Assembly (NCBI RefSeq): GCF_014640535.1
Contig: NZ_BMHD01000001.1
Location: forward strand, 436,214-500,213
From: Cnuibacter physcomitrellae
GTDB lineage: Bacteria > Actinomycetota > Actinomycetes > Actinomycetales > Microbacteriaceae
DNA length: 64,000 nucleotides
Direction: 5' to 3'
Shown here piece after piece: positions 32,915-47,638 of this stretch. The translations under genes were made by a program, and so were the position numbers. Numbering within the stretch: position 1 is the stretch's first letter; the number at the start of each line of letters is the position of its first letter. The notes under the pieces are model-generated. The model did no database searches, was not told the origin of the DNA, and was given only the letters and a program-made list of their open reading frames with translations.

Positions 32915-35593
32915 TCAGTGCGCGGCGGAGTCCCAGTCGGGGCCGCGGCCGACCTGCACCTCGAGGGGGACGGAGAGGGTGGCGGCACCCGCCATCCGGG
33001 TCGTCACGATCTCGGAGAGGGCATCCCACTCCCCCGCAGCCACATCGAACACGAGCTCGTCGTGCACCTGCAGGAGCATCTTCGACGCCAGGCCCTGGGC
33101 GGCCAGGTCGCCGGCGATGTCGACCATGGCGATCTTGATGATGTCGGCGGCGCTGCCCTGGATGGGCGCGTTCAGCGCGGCGCGCTCGTCGTTGTCGCGG
33201 AGCACGCGGTTGTTGCTGTTGAGGTTCGCGAACGGGCGGCGGCGGCCGAAGATCGTCTCGGTGTAACCGTCGATCTTGGCCTGCACGACCACGTTGCGGA
33301 GGTAGTCGCGCACACCGCCGAAGCGCTCGAAGTAGTCGCCCATGAGCTGCTTCGCCTCGGCGGTCTCGATGCGCAGCTGCTTCGACAGCCCGAACGCGCT
33401 GAGCCCGTAGGCGAGCCCGTACGACATGGCCTTGACCTTGGTGCGCATCGCGGGCGTCACATCCGCCGGGTCGACCGAGAAGACGCGCGAGCCGACGAAG
33501 CGGTGGAGGTCCTCCCCGGAGTGGAACGCGTCGATCAGCCCCTGGTCGCCCGAGAGGTGCGCCATGATGCGCATCTCGATCTGCGAGTAGTCGGCGGTGA
33601 GGAGCGACTCGTATCCGGTGCCGACGGTGAACGCCTTGCGGATGCGGCGGCCCTCCTCGGCGCGGATGGGGATGTTCTGCAGGTTCGGGTCGGTCGACGA
33701 GATGCGACCCGTGCTCGATCCGGTCTGCACGTAGGTGGTGTGCACGCGGTGGTCGCCGGCGATCGCCTTGTCGACCGACTCGATGATCTGCTTCAGCTTG
33801 GTGGCGTCGCGGTGGGCGAGCAGGAGACCGAGGAACGGATGCGGATGGCTGTCCTGGAGGTCGGCCAGGGCCCCGGCGTCGGTGGAGTACCCGGTCTTGG
33901 TGGAGCGGGTCTTCGGCATCTCGAGCTGGTCGAAGAGCACCTCCTGGATCTGCTTCGGCGATCCGAGGTTGATCTCGCGCCCGATGATCCCGAACGCCTC
34001 GGTGGCGATGTCGTTCGCGCGCACGGTGAGCTCGGTGGACAGCTCGGTGAGCTCGGTGTGGCTCACGGTCACGCCGGTGAGCTCCATCGAGGCGAGCACC
34101 GAGAGCACGGGCAGCTCGATCTCGGTGAGCACGCGCAGGGTGCGCTCGTCGAGCGAGTCGCGCATGTGGCGCGCGAGCCGCCCCACGAACCAGGCCTCGC
34201 CCGACACGCCCAGCTCGGTGTCGCTGACCGGGACGAGCTGGTTCGGGTCGCCTGCCGGCAGCTGCTCTCCGAGCTGGCGGTCGACGAGCTTCGCCAGGGA
34301 GCGGTCGCCGGAGGAGTCGGGGCGCACGAGCCACGCCGCGATCTCGCAGTCGAAGGCCAGACCCGCGAAGGCGAGACCAGCGCGGCTCAGGGCCTTGAGC
34401 TGCGGCTTGGCGCCGTGCATCAGCTTGGGCGCATCCGATGCCAGCCAGCGCTCGAGCGGCGCGTACCCGGGCCGCCCGGCGCTCCAGGGCAGGGTGAGAC
34501 TCTCGTCCTCCGTAGCTACGGCGATCGTGATGGGGAGGCCGTCGATGGTCTCGAGCTGGAGGGCGAGGCCGTCGGGGTTCGCGGCCGTGGTGCGGGCGAG
34601 CCAGGCCTCGAGCTCGTCGTCGAGCAGGGTGAGGGCGGTGGGCGCCTTCGGGGCCTCGGCCGCCGCTCGGGCCTCGGCGGCACGGCCGACCTCGGATCCG
34701 TCGAGCCCCTCCTGCTTCAGCACACGGTCGAGCAGGGTGCGGAACTCGAGCCGGCCGAACAGCTCGCGCATGGCCTCCTCGTCGACGGGCCTGCGCGGCA
34801 GGTCCTCCGGCACGACGGGGAGCTCGACGTCGCGGATGAGGGCATTCAGCCGCCGGTTGCGGATCGCGTTCTCGGCGTGGTCGCGCAGGTTCTGCCCCAC
34901 GACGCCCTTGATCTCGTCGCGGTGCTCGAGGATGCCGTCGAGGCTGCCGTACTGCTGCAGCCACTTGAGGGCGGTCTTCTCGCCCACCTTGGGGATGCCC
35001 GGCAGGTTGTCGCTGGTCTCGCCGACGAGCGCCGCGATCTCGGGGTACTGCTCGGGACGGATGCCGTACTTGTCGAAGACCTTCGCCTCGTCGTAGGTGG
35101 TCAGGTCGCTGACACCCTGACGCGAGGGATAGAGGAGGGTCACCTGCGGGGTGACGAGCTGGATCGTGTCGCGGTCACCGGAGACGACGAGCACCTTGAA
35201 GCCGGAGCCGGCGCCCTGCGTGGCGAGGGTGGCGAGGATGTCGTCGGCCTCGAAGTCCTCCTTCTCGATCGTCGTGATGCCGAGGGTGTGGAGCGCCTCC
35301 TTCAGGATCGGGATCTGCCCGCCGAATTCGCTCGGCGTCTCGCCGCGGGTGGCCTTGTACTCGGCGTACTCGCGGGTGCGGAACGAGACGCGGGAGACGT
35401 CGAACGCGACCGCGACGTGGGTCGGCTGCTCGTTGCGCAACAGCATGAGCAGCATCGACAGGAAGCCGTGCACGGCGTTCGTGTGCTGCCCGTCCCTGGT
35501 CTGGAAGCTGTCGACGGGGAGTGCGTAGAAGGCGCGGAACGCCAGCGAATGACCGTCGATCAGGAGGAGGGTAGGCTGCTTCTTGTCCGGCAC
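32915..35593 (-). CDS. polA: DNA polymerase I
   Basis: Okazaki-fragment maturation and repair polymerase. The 892-residue protein has an N-terminal 5'-3' exonuclease domain (LLIDGHSLAFRAFYALP) and a middle domain in which the proofreading 3'-5' exonuclease acidic motifs are degenerate, as in other actinobacteria. The polymerase domain carries motif A (TADYSQIEMRIMAHLSG), motif B (RTKVKAMSYGLAYGLSAFG) and motif C (QVHDELVFDV). The start is GTG with TAGGCT 6 nt upstream, pointing to a leaderless mRNA. It is divergent from the thioesterase gene. Confidence 0.98.
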   Translation of the reverse strand: MPDKKQPTLLLIDGHSLAFRAFYALPVDSFQTRDGQHTNAVHGFLSMLLMLLRNEQPTHVAVAFDVSRVSFRTREYAEYKATRGETPSEFGGQIPILKEALHTLGITTIEKEDFEADDILATLATQGAGSGFKVLVVSGDRDTIQLVTPQVTLLYPSRQGVSDLTTYDEAKVFDKYGIRPEQYPEIAALVGETSDNLPGIPKVGEKTALKWLQQYGSLDGILEHRDEIKGVVGQNLRDHAENAIRNRRLNALIRDVELPVVPEDLPRRPVDEEAMRELFGRLEFRTLLDRVLKQEGLDGSEVGRAAEARAAAEAPKAPTALTLLDDELEAWLARTTAANPDGLALQLETIDGLPITIAVATEDESLTLPWSAGRPGYAPLERWLASDAPKLMHGAKPQLKALSRAGLAFAGLAFDCEIAAWLVRPDSSGDRSLAKLVDRQLGEQLPAGDPNQLVPVSDTELGVSGEAWFVGRLARHMRDSLDERTLRVLTEIELPVLSVLASMELTGVTVSHTELTELSTELTVRANDIATEAFGIIGREINLGSPKQIQEVLFDQLEMPKTRSTKTGYSTDAGALADLQDSHPHPFLGLLLAHRDATKLKQIIESVDKAIAGDHRVHTTYVQTGSSTGRISSTDPNLQNIPIRAEEGRRIRKAFTVGTGYESLLTADYSQIEMRIMAHLSGDQGLIDAFHSGEDLHRFVGSRVFSVDPADVTPAMRTKVKAMSYGLAYGLSAFGLSKQLRIETAEAKQLMGDYFERFGGVRDYLRNVVVQAKIDGYTETIFGRRRPFANLNSNNRVLRDNDERAALNAPIQGSAADIIKIAMVDIAGDLAAQGLASKMLLQVHDELVFDVAAGEWDALSEIVTTRMAGAATLSVPLEVQVGRGPDWDSAAH

Positions 35594-35599
35594 ACGGAA

Positions 35600-35605
35600 A
35601 GCCTA
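35600..35605 (-). promoter_or_regulatory. -10-like box of polA, leaderless geometry
   Basis: TAGGCT on the minus strand, 6 nt before the GTG start. Confidence 0.5.
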
Positions 35606-35679
35606 CACAGCACCTCCGACAGGCCCGCGGGCGCCCGTGCGGGCCGTTCGGTGAGGCCGCGAAAGCGAGTTGAACGACG

Positions 35680-36114
35680 ATGTCGACCCCCGAATCCGCC
35701 GCCTCCGAGCCGATCGACGTGATGTCCGTGCTCGGTCACCGAGGGGTCGGCGAGCTCGCCGAGAAGATGGGCATCGAGTTCCTCGAGCTGACTCCGGAGC
35801 ACTCGGTCGCGACCATGCCCGCCGAGGGCAACCGGCAGCCGTACGGGATCGTGCACGGCGGAGCGTACGTCGTCCTCGCGGAGTCGATGGGCTCGATCGC
35901 CGCGAACCTCTACGCCGGTCCCGGGCGCGTCGCGATGGGCATCGAGGTGAACGCGTCGCACAGCGGCTCAGCGCGTGAGGGCGTCGTGACCGGCACGTGC
36001 CGTGCGCTCAAGCTCGGGCGGACGCTCACCACGCACCAGATCGAGATCACGGACGAGGCGGGGCGTCTGCTCTCGACGGTCCGCATCACGAACTTCATCC
36101 GCGACGAGCGCTGA
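35680..36114 (+). CDS. PaaI-family hotdog-fold thioesterase
   Basis: A 144-residue single hotdog-domain protein. The motif YGIVHGGAYVVLAESMGS, with HGG and a Glu on the central helix, is typical of PaaI/DUF4442-type acyl-CoA thioesterases. Such enzymes hydrolyse aromatic or short acyl-CoA esters; no paa or menaquinone genes are nearby, so the substrate cannot be told. It lies alone on the plus strand between polA and the response regulator and ends in a large palindrome. Confidence 0.88.
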   Translation: MSTPESAASEPIDVMSVLGHRGVGELAEKMGIEFLELTPEHSVATMPAEGNRQPYGIVHGGAYVVLAESMGSIAANLYAGPGRVAMGIEVNASHSGSAREGVVTGTCRALKLGRTLTTHQIEITDEAGRLLSTVRITNFIRDER

Positions 36115-36125
36115 CCCCAGAAACG

Positions 36126-36195
36126 CGTTTCGCCACACTCAGGTGGTTCCGCCATGCCGATCGGTGTGGCGAAACCACCTCAGTGTGGCGAAACG
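36126..36195. repeat. 70-bp near-perfect palindrome between thioesterase and response regulator genes
   Basis: The 33-bp arms 36126-36158 and 36163-36195 pair at 29 of 33 positions around the loop GATC. Each arm itself contains two copies of a TTTCGCCACAC-like word separated by AGGTGG, so four related words are present in all. There is no U-tract. Both flanking genes converge on it. Confidence 0.88.
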
Positions 36196-36206
36196 GGAGA
36201 GAGCAG

Positions 36207-36812
36207 CTACTTCTTGGGGGCCAGCTGCTCGATGATCGCCTGGGCGACGTCGTGCATGGTGAGGCGCCGGTCCATCGACGCCTTCTGGATCCAGCGGAAG
36301 GCCTCGGGCTCGGACAGCCCCATCTTCTCGTTGAGCAGGCCCTTCGCACGGTCGACGAGCTTGCGGGTCTCGAAGCGCTCGACGAGGTCGCTGACCTCGG
36401 CCTCGAGCGCGATGATCTGCGCGTAGCGGGCCAGGGCGATCTCGATCGCGGGCAGCAGGTCGTTCGGGGTGAACGGCTTGACGACGTAGGCGAGGGCGCC
36501 GGCCTCGGTCGCGCGCTCGACGAGCTCCTTCTGGCTGAACGCCGTGAGGAGGACGACGGGTGCGATGTGGTCCTTCGTGAGGCGCTCGGCCGCCGAGATG
36601 CCGTCGAGCTGGGGCATCTTGACGTCCATCACCACGAGGTCGGGCCGGAGCTCGGTGGCGAGTGCCACGGCGGTCTCGCCGTCGCCGGCCTCACCGACGA
36701 CCTCGAAGCCGTTGTCGCGGAGGATCTCCACGATGTCGAGGCGGATCAGGGACTCGTCTTCGGCGACGACGACGCGCCGAGGCGCTGACGACGTGGATGC
36801 TTGGTCACTCAC
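36207..36812 (-). CDS. pdtaR: ANTAR-domain response regulator (PdtaR-like)
   Basis: A 201-residue two-domain regulator. The receiver domain carries AEDES (acidic pocket), phosphoacceptor Asp63 (VVMDVKMP), Thr90 and Lys112 (VVKPFTP). The C-terminal ANTAR RNA-binding domain (about 125-195) contains LVDRAKGLLNEKMGLSEPEAFRWIQ. Such regulators act by antitermination or by sequestering the dual-hairpin RNA. It resembles M. tuberculosis PdtaR (Rv1626), which also lies near polA; the partner kinase PdtaS is not in the window. The GTG start has TAGGGT 6 nt upstream (leaderless). Confidence 0.92.
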   Translation of the reverse strand: MSDQASTSSAPRRVVVAEDESLIRLDIVEILRDNGFEVVGEAGDGETAVALATELRPDLVVMDVKMPQLDGISAAERLTKDHIAPVVLLTAFSQKELVERATEAGALAYVVKPFTPNDLLPAIEIALARYAQIIALEAEVSDLVERFETRKLVDRAKGLLNEKMGLSEPEAFRWIQKASMDRRLTMHDVAQAIIEQLAPKK

Positions 36813-36828
36813 AGTTCAACCCTACGAT
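36801..36828 (+). promoter_or_regulatory. Promoter of tRNA-Leu
   Basis: A -35-like TTGGTC (36801-36806) and -10 TACGAT (36823-36828) with a 16-nt spacer lie upstream of the tRNA. The -35 lies inside the response regulator's first codons, and the -10 overlaps that gene's own divergent -10. Confidence 0.5.
36819..36824 (-). promoter_or_regulatory. -10-like box of the response regulator, leaderless geometry
   Basis: TAGGGT on the minus strand, 6 nt before the GTG start. It overlaps the tRNA-Leu -10 on the other strand. Confidence 0.5.
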
Positions 36829-36850
36829 ATTCTGACTCCGGTCGACGCAA

Positions 36851-36933
36851 GCCGATGTGGCGGAATGGCAGACGCGGCGCACTCAAAATGCGCTGTCCGT
36901 GAGGGCGTGTGGGTTCGAGTCCCACCATCGGTA
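36851..36933 (+). tRNA. tRNA-Leu (CAA)
   Basis: An 83-nt cloverleaf. The anticodon stem GCGCA/TGCGC (36877-36881, 36889-36893) encloses CTCAAAA, giving anticodon CAA (36884-36886), which reads UUG. A long variable arm and the T-arm GTGGG-TTCGAGT-CCCAC mark a class II tRNA-Leu. The acceptor stem GCCGATG/CATCGGT closes with a G1-U72 pair, and CCA is not fully encoded (ACCG follows). Confidence 0.95.
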
Positions 36934-36965
36934 CCGTGAGAACGCAGACCCCGTGAACGGAAAGC

Positions 36966-36998
36966 GGGGCCGCACCGTGCTGTGAACGGTACGACCCC
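36966..36998 (-). terminator. Hairpin terminator after the lipoprotein gene
   Basis: The 13-nt arms 36966-36978 and 36986-36998 enclose a 7-nt loop. The two C/A mismatches on the plus strand become G-U pairs in minus-strand RNA, which argues that it terminates the minus-strand lipoprotein gene. Confidence 0.6.
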
Positions 36999-37027
36999 GG
37001 GGTCCCGAGAGCGCGAGGGGAAGCGCG

Positions 37028-37789
37028 CTAGCCGATCGGGATGGGCGTCGGCGTCGGGGTGGGGGTCGACGTCGACGTGGTGTGGGAGAAGATCGCGACC
37101 GGGACGTACTGGTGCACGATCTGGGTCGTGTAGGCGTTCGACCCCGGCGCCGTCTCGAAGGAGACCTGCAGGGCGAAGTCGAGCATCAGGCCCTGCGTGT
37201 CGGGGGCGAGCACGCCGATCTGCTGCGACTCGAGCTGGAACCCGCCCTTGGGCGAGGTGATGAGGAGGCCGAGGCCCTGATCGGATCGCAGGGCCTCGGG
37301 GTCGAGGGTCACCTTCAGCGGGTCGGTGTTGAGCACGTAGGGCGTCTCCACCGTGCCGCTGGTGGTGGTCGTCTTGGCGGTCACCGTGATGTTCGACATG
37401 TACACGCGACGCTTCTGGTCGAAGGGCGCCTCGGCCGGGACGCGGTTGTCGTACACGCCGATGACGAACGAGAAGCGCTTGTCGGCGTCGTAGAACCAGT
37501 CGTGGGTCTTCTGCTCGGTCCACACGTCGAGCTTCAGCTCGAGCTGATCGGTGATGTCGGTCGTCGGGTGCACCGAGCCCATGTCGGTGAAGACCGAGGC
37601 GAACTGGAGCGACGCGTCCGTCGCGGCATCCGCCTGCGACTGCGCGGCGTTCGCGGTGGAGTTCGGATCGGTCGGCGCCGCCTGCAGACCGAACAGCGGC
37701 ATGATCGTCGAGCACCCGGAGAGCGCGACCACGGTCGCGACCGACGCGGCGATGGCCAGTGCTCGCACGGCGAGGCGCTTGGAGGGCAT
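37028..37789 (-). CDS. Hypothetical lipoprotein
   Basis: A 253-residue predicted lipoprotein. A basic N-terminus and hydrophobic stretch lead to the lipobox VALSGC with Cys26, the likely lipidation site for Lgt, whose gene lies about 8 kb away. The mature part is mainly beta-rich, with no recognised domain. The C-terminus is a Ser/Thr/Pro-rich tail of TPTP repeats. AGGTG precedes the ATG with normal spacing. It sits between terminators (37911-37947 and 36966-36998), so it is probably a single-gene transcript. The function is unknown. Confidence 0.8.
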   Translation of the reverse strand: MPSKRLAVRALAIAASVATVVALSGCSTIMPLFGLQAAPTDPNSTANAAQSQADAATDASLQFASVFTDMGSVHPTTDITDQLELKLDVWTEQKTHDWFYDADKRFSFVIGVYDNRVPAEAPFDQKRRVYMSNITVTAKTTTTSGTVETPYVLNTDPLKVTLDPEALRSDQGLGLLITSPKGGFQLESQQIGVLAPDTQGLMLDFALQVSFETAPGSNAYTTQIVHQYVPVAIFSHTTSTSTPTPTPTPIPIG

Positions 37790-37910
37790 GACTGTTCACC
37801 TTCTGATCGAGGTCGGATCGGAGCACGCCGCCCTCTGGCGCCTGATGCGCTCGAGTGGGTGCTGTCGGAACCCCGAAAGTAGCAGTCGGCCGGCGCGCCA
37901 CCACGGGAAA

Positions 37911-37947
37911 GGCCAGGACCCGATCAACTCCTGATCGAATCCTGGCC
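37911..37947 (-). terminator. Hairpin terminator after pyk
   Basis: GGCCAGGA...TCCTGGCC with an inner GATCA/TGATC stem forms a long hairpin (37911-37947), followed on the minus strand by TTT. It lies about 30 nt after the pyk stop. Confidence 0.75.
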
Positions 37948-37978
37948 TAATCCTGAGGTTGGTCAGCCCCGTTCGGGG

Positions 37979-39421
37979 TCAGTCCATATGGGCGGGCTCC
38001 AGCGGGTTGTGCGCCGACCCGACGACGTGCACACGCATGTCGTTGGTGGAGCCGGCCACTCCGGGAGGGGAGCCGGAGATCACGATGACCTTGTCGCCGA
38101 TCTGCGCCTTGCCGAGCCCCAGGAGGATGTCGTCGACCTGCACCATCATCTCGTCGGTGTGGGTCGCGCGGGGCACGAGGTAGGACTGCACGCCCCAGGT
38201 GAGCGCCATGCGGTTGCGGATGGCGGGCGACGGGGTGAAGCCGAGCACCGGGATGCTCGAGCGCAGCCGGGTCATGCGGCGCACGGAGTCGCCCGACTCG
38301 GTGAAGACGCAGAGGTACTTCGCGCCGACGAAGTCGGCCACCTCCGCCGCGGCCAGGGTGATCGCCCCGCCCTGCGTGCGGGGCTTGGTGCCGAGCGGCT
38401 GGATGCGCTCGAGGCCGTGGTCCTCGGTCGACTCGATGATGCGCGCCATCGTCTGGACGGTGATCACGGGGAACTCACCCACGCTGGTCTCGCCGGAGAG
38501 CATGACCGCGTCGGTGCCGTCGAGGACGGCGTTGGCGCAGTCGGAGGCCTCCGCTCGCGTCGGGCGCGGGCTCGAGATCATCGACTCGAGCACCTGCGTG
38601 GCGACGATGACGGGCTTCGCCATCCGACGACAGAGCTCGACCGCACGCTTCTGCACGATCGGGACCGCCTCGAGGGGCAGCTCGACGCCGAGGTCGCCGC
38701 GAGCGACCATGATGCCGTCGAAGGCGTCGATGATCTCCTCGAGGTTGTCGACCGCCTGCGGCTTCTCGATCTTGGCGATGACGGGGACGCGACGTCCCTC
38801 CTCGTCCATGATCTTGTGGACGTCCTCGATGTCGGCGGCGTTGCGCACGAAGGAGAGGGCGATGTAGTCGGCGCCGAGCCCGAGGCCCCAGCGCAGGTCG
38901 GCGATGTCCTTCTCGCTCATCGCGGGCACGTTGACCGCGACGCCCGGGAGGTTGATGCCCTTGTTGTTGGACACCGCGCCCGGCACCTCGACACGGGTGC
39001 GCACGCGCACGCCGTCGGTGTCGATGACTCGCAGAGCCACCTTGCCGTCGTCGATGAGGAGGGGGTCGCCGGGCTTGACGTCGTCGGGCAGGCCCTTGAA
39101 CGTCGTGGAGGAGATCTCCTTGTTGCCGATGATGTCCTCGGTGGTGATGGTGAACAGGTCGCCCTCGGCGAGCTCGTACGGTCCGTTCTCGAACTTGCCC
39201 AGCCGGATCTTCGGCCCCTGGAGGTCGACCAGCACGGCGACGGCACGACCGGAGTCGTCGGCCGCCTGACGCACGTTGGCGTAGACCGCCTCGTGCACGT
39301 CGTAGCTGCCGTGGCTGAGGTTCATGCGGGCGACATCGACGCCCGAGTCGATGATCGATCGGATGGTGTCGTAAGTGAAGGTGGCGGGACCGAGGGTGGC
39401 GACGATCTTCGCGCGTCTCAT
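37979..39421 (-). CDS. pyk: Pyruvate kinase
   Basis: Makes pyruvate and ATP from phosphoenolpyruvate. The 480-residue product has the N-terminal KIVATLGPAT, the metal/substrate segment VARMNLSHG, the catalytic Lys motif VIAKIEKPQAVDNLEEI, MVARGDLGVELP and MLSGETSVGEFP. A C-terminal regulatory domain is present. GGAG lies upstream of the ATG. It follows gltD but has its own leader, and it ends in a terminator. Confidence 0.98.
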   Translation of the reverse strand: MRRAKIVATLGPATFTYDTIRSIIDSGVDVARMNLSHGSYDVHEAVYANVRQAADDSGRAVAVLVDLQGPKIRLGKFENGPYELAEGDLFTITTEDIIGNKEISSTTFKGLPDDVKPGDPLLIDDGKVALRVIDTDGVRVRTRVEVPGAVSNNKGINLPGVAVNVPAMSEKDIADLRWGLGLGADYIALSFVRNAADIEDVHKIMDEEGRRVPVIAKIEKPQAVDNLEEIIDAFDGIMVARGDLGVELPLEAVPIVQKRAVELCRRMAKPVIVATQVLESMISSPRPTRAEASDCANAVLDGTDAVMLSGETSVGEFPVITVQTMARIIESTEDHGLERIQPLGTKPRTQGGAITLAAAEVADFVGAKYLCVFTESGDSVRRMTRLRSSIPVLGFTPSPAIRNRMALTWGVQSYLVPRATHTDEMMVQVDDILLGLGKAQIGDKVIVISGSPPGVAGSTNDMRVHVVGSAHNPLEPAHMD

Positions 39422-39441
39422 ATCGGTGTTGCTCCGCTTTC

Positions 39442-39457
39442 TGCGCCTTGCGGCGCA
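39442..39457 (-). terminator. Small hairpin between gltD and pyk
   Basis: A perfect 6-bp stem TGCGCC/GGCGCA with a TTGC loop lies about 50 nt after the gltD stop and just upstream of pyk. It may be a weak terminator or part of the pyk leader. Confidence 0.35.
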
Positions 39458-39506
39458 ATTGGTGTGGTGGTGGTTGTGGTGGTGTCGAGCCTGCGGCCGG
39501 GATGGT

Positions 39507-45534
<6,028 letters not shown>

Positions 45535-45676
45535 AGAGAACCGTCCTCTACGTGTGACTAAGGAACTGGGACGCCGGTGGCCCATGGAAGTGGTGCTGGT
45601 GCGGCCTGGGCGAGTGTGCTCAGGGTGCTCGTTCGTCGGACCTGGTCGGTCTGCGGGCCTGCCGAGGGCGGCTGGC

Positions 45677-46699
45677 TCAGGACTTCGCTCCGACTTCACT
45701 TGTGGCGCTCGGTTCGATCGTCTCGTTCTCGGTGGCTGCGGGAGCCTCCTCGCCCTCGAGCTCTTCATCCGTGTACGTGTTCGACGAGTCTACCTCAGCC
45801 GAGGGCGGTACCCACTCGGCGCCGGGACGGTAGGGGCTGGGCTCCAGTCCCTTGTGGCGACGCGTCTGCACGACGATGATCACGATGCCGACCAGGATGG
45901 CGAGCCAGGCGCCCCAGACGTTGGAGCGGACGCCGAAGATGATCTCGCTCGGGTCGACGCGGATGGTCTCGAAGTACGAGCGGCCGAGGCCGTACCAGAT
46001 GAGGTAGACGCCCCAGAGCTTGCCCCACTGGAGGGTGAGCTTGCGCTCGAGGAGGAGCAGCACGGCGACGCCGAGCAGGTTCCAGATGATCTCGTACAGG
46101 AACGTGGGGTGGAACAGCGTGCCCTCGGGCAGGCCGGCGGGGAACGCCGGGTTGCTGAACTCGATCTCCAGGCCCCAGGGCAGCGTCGTGGGCTGGCCGA
46201 AGAGCTCGTGGTTGAAGTAGTTGCCGAAGCGGCCCGCGGCCTGGGCGACGAGCATCGCGGGGGCGATCGCATCGGCGAAGGTCCAGAAGCGGATGCCGGA
46301 GAGACGGCAGCCGATCCAGGCGCCCACGGCGCCGCCGACGAGCGAGCCGAAGATCGCGATGCCGCCGTTCCAGATGCGGACGACCTCCCACGGATCGGCG
46401 CCCTCGTAGAAGTAGTCGCCCGGATGGGTCAGCACGTGCCAGACGCGCGCGCCGATGATGCCGAGCGGCACGCACCACAGCACGATGTCGAGGATCACGC
46501 CCGGCTCGGCCCCGCGACGCGTCAGGCGGCGCGACGCGATGATGATCGCGAGGACGATGCCGACGAGGATGCACAGAGCGTACGTGCGGATGTCGATCGT
46601 GAACGGAAGGTTCCAGCCGAACGTCGACGACAGCCACGCCGTGATGTTGAGTCCCTGCCACTCGACGGGCGGGCTCGGGATGCTGAGCGGTGTGAGCAC
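45677..46699 (-). CDS. lgt: Prolipoprotein diacylglyceryl transferase
   Basis: Membrane enzyme that attaches diacylglycerol to the lipobox cysteine of lipoproteins. The 340-residue product has about seven transmembrane segments, the signature [13 protein letters not shown], and a conserved [12 protein letters not shown] segment. A hydrophilic Glu/Thr/Ser-rich tail of about 50 residues extends the C-terminus, as often in actinobacteria. The start is GTG. It lies downstream of trpA, the usual actinobacterial order, but has its own -10-like box. Confidence 0.96.
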   Translation of the reverse strand: MLTPLSIPSPPVEWQGLNITAWLSSTFGWNLPFTIDIRTYALCILVGIVLAIIIASRRLTRRGAEPGVILDIVLWCVPLGIIGARVWHVLTHPGDYFYEGADPWEVVRIWNGGIAIFGSLVGGAVGAWIGCRLSGIRFWTFADAIAPAMLVAQAAGRFGNYFNHELFGQPTTLPWGLEIEFSNPAFPAGLPEGTLFHPTFLYEIIWNLLGVAVLLLLERKLTLQWGKLWGVYLIWYGLGRSYFETIRVDPSEIIFGVRSNVWGAWLAILVGIVIIVVQTRRHKGLEPSPYRPGAEWVPPSAEVDSSNTYTDEELEGEEAPAATENETIEPSATSEVGAKS

Positions 46700-46758
46700 C
46701 TGGTGCGTGACCTTTCGTTCCGCGGGCAGGCCGACACGCGGTGCGCGCGACCTCGACG

Positions 46759-46764
46759 ATTCTA
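46759..46764 (-). promoter_or_regulatory. -10-like box upstream of lgt
   Basis: TAGAAT on the minus strand in the 147-bp gap between trpA and lgt, about 60 nt before the GTG. The -35 is not convincing. Confidence 0.4.
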
Positions 46765-46846
46765 GCGACAGACCCCGAGCGCTCGATGACGCCTACCGAG
46801 CCGCTCGACGACGCGGGGCCGACGGCCGCCGGAGGGGAGGGACGCT

Positions 46847-47638
46847 CTAGCGCCCCGTGCCGGCGGCGAGCCGGGCGCCCAACTCGGCGACGGCGGGGAC
46901 TCCCCCGTCGGCCAGGGCCTTCACGAACACCGAGCCCACGATCGCGCCGTCGGCGTACGTGAGGATCTCGGCGATCTGCTCCGCCGTCGAGACCCCGATG
47001 CCCACGCACGCCGAGTCGGCGCCCTGCTCGCGCAGCCGCGCGATGAGCGTGCGCGCCGCAGCGTCGAGGTCCTCTCGGGCACCGGTGATGCCCATCGTCG
47101 ACACCGTGTAGACGAACCCGCGGCTGTTCTCCACGGCCAGGCGGAGGCGCTCGTCGGTGGACGTCGGCGCGGCGAGGAACACCCGGTCGAGCCCGGTGCG
47201 GTCGCTGGCGGCGAGCCAGTCGGCGCCCGAGTCGACCGTGAGGTCGGGCGTGATGAGACCTGCGCCCCCCGCGGAGGCGAGATCGTCGGCGAAGCGGTCG
47301 ACGCCGTACTGCACCACGGGGTTCCAGTACGTCATGAGCAGGACCGGTGCGTCGACCCTGGACCGGATGCGCTCGACCGCGGTGAAGGCGTCGCGGATGC
47401 GGAAGCCGCCCTCCAGCGCGACCTGCGTCGCCGCCTGGATGACCGGGCCGTCCATCACCGGGTCGGAGTACGGCAGGCCCAGCTCGAGCACGTCGACGCC
47501 GTTCTCGACCAGAGCCACGGCCGCGTCGACGCTCGCGTCGAGGTCGGGGAAGCCCACGGGGAGGTAGCTGATGAGGGCGCCGTCGCGGTCGCGCTTGGCG
47601 GCGGCGATGGCCTCGTGGACGGGCGACAGGGCGGTCAC
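46847..47638 (-). CDS. trpA: Tryptophan synthase alpha chain
   Basis: Cleaves indole-3-glycerol phosphate to indole. The 263-residue TIM barrel has [10 protein letters not shown], the catalytic loop [19 protein letters not shown], and the phosphate site near [10 protein letters not shown] and [12 protein letters not shown]. The GTG start overlaps the trpB stop (GTGA). It is the last trp gene. Confidence 0.96.
   Translation of the reverse strand: MTALSPVHEAIAAAKRDRDGALISYLPVGFPDLDASVDAAVALVENGVDVLELGLPYSDPVMDGPVIQAATQVALEGGFRIRDAFTAVERIRSRVDAPVLLMTYWNPVVQYGVDRFADDLASAGGAGLITPDLTVDSGADWLAASDRTGLDRVFLAAPTSTDERLRLAVENSRGFVYTVSTMGITGAREDLDAAARTLIARLREQGADSACVGIGVSTAEQIAEILTYADGAIVGSVFVKALADGGVPAVAELGARLAAGTGR

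Noticed and set aside
36126-36195. Phage attachment site or transposon end next to a tRNA gene
   Set aside because: The nearby tRNA-Leu is intact, and there is no integrase, transposase or direct duplication around the palindrome.
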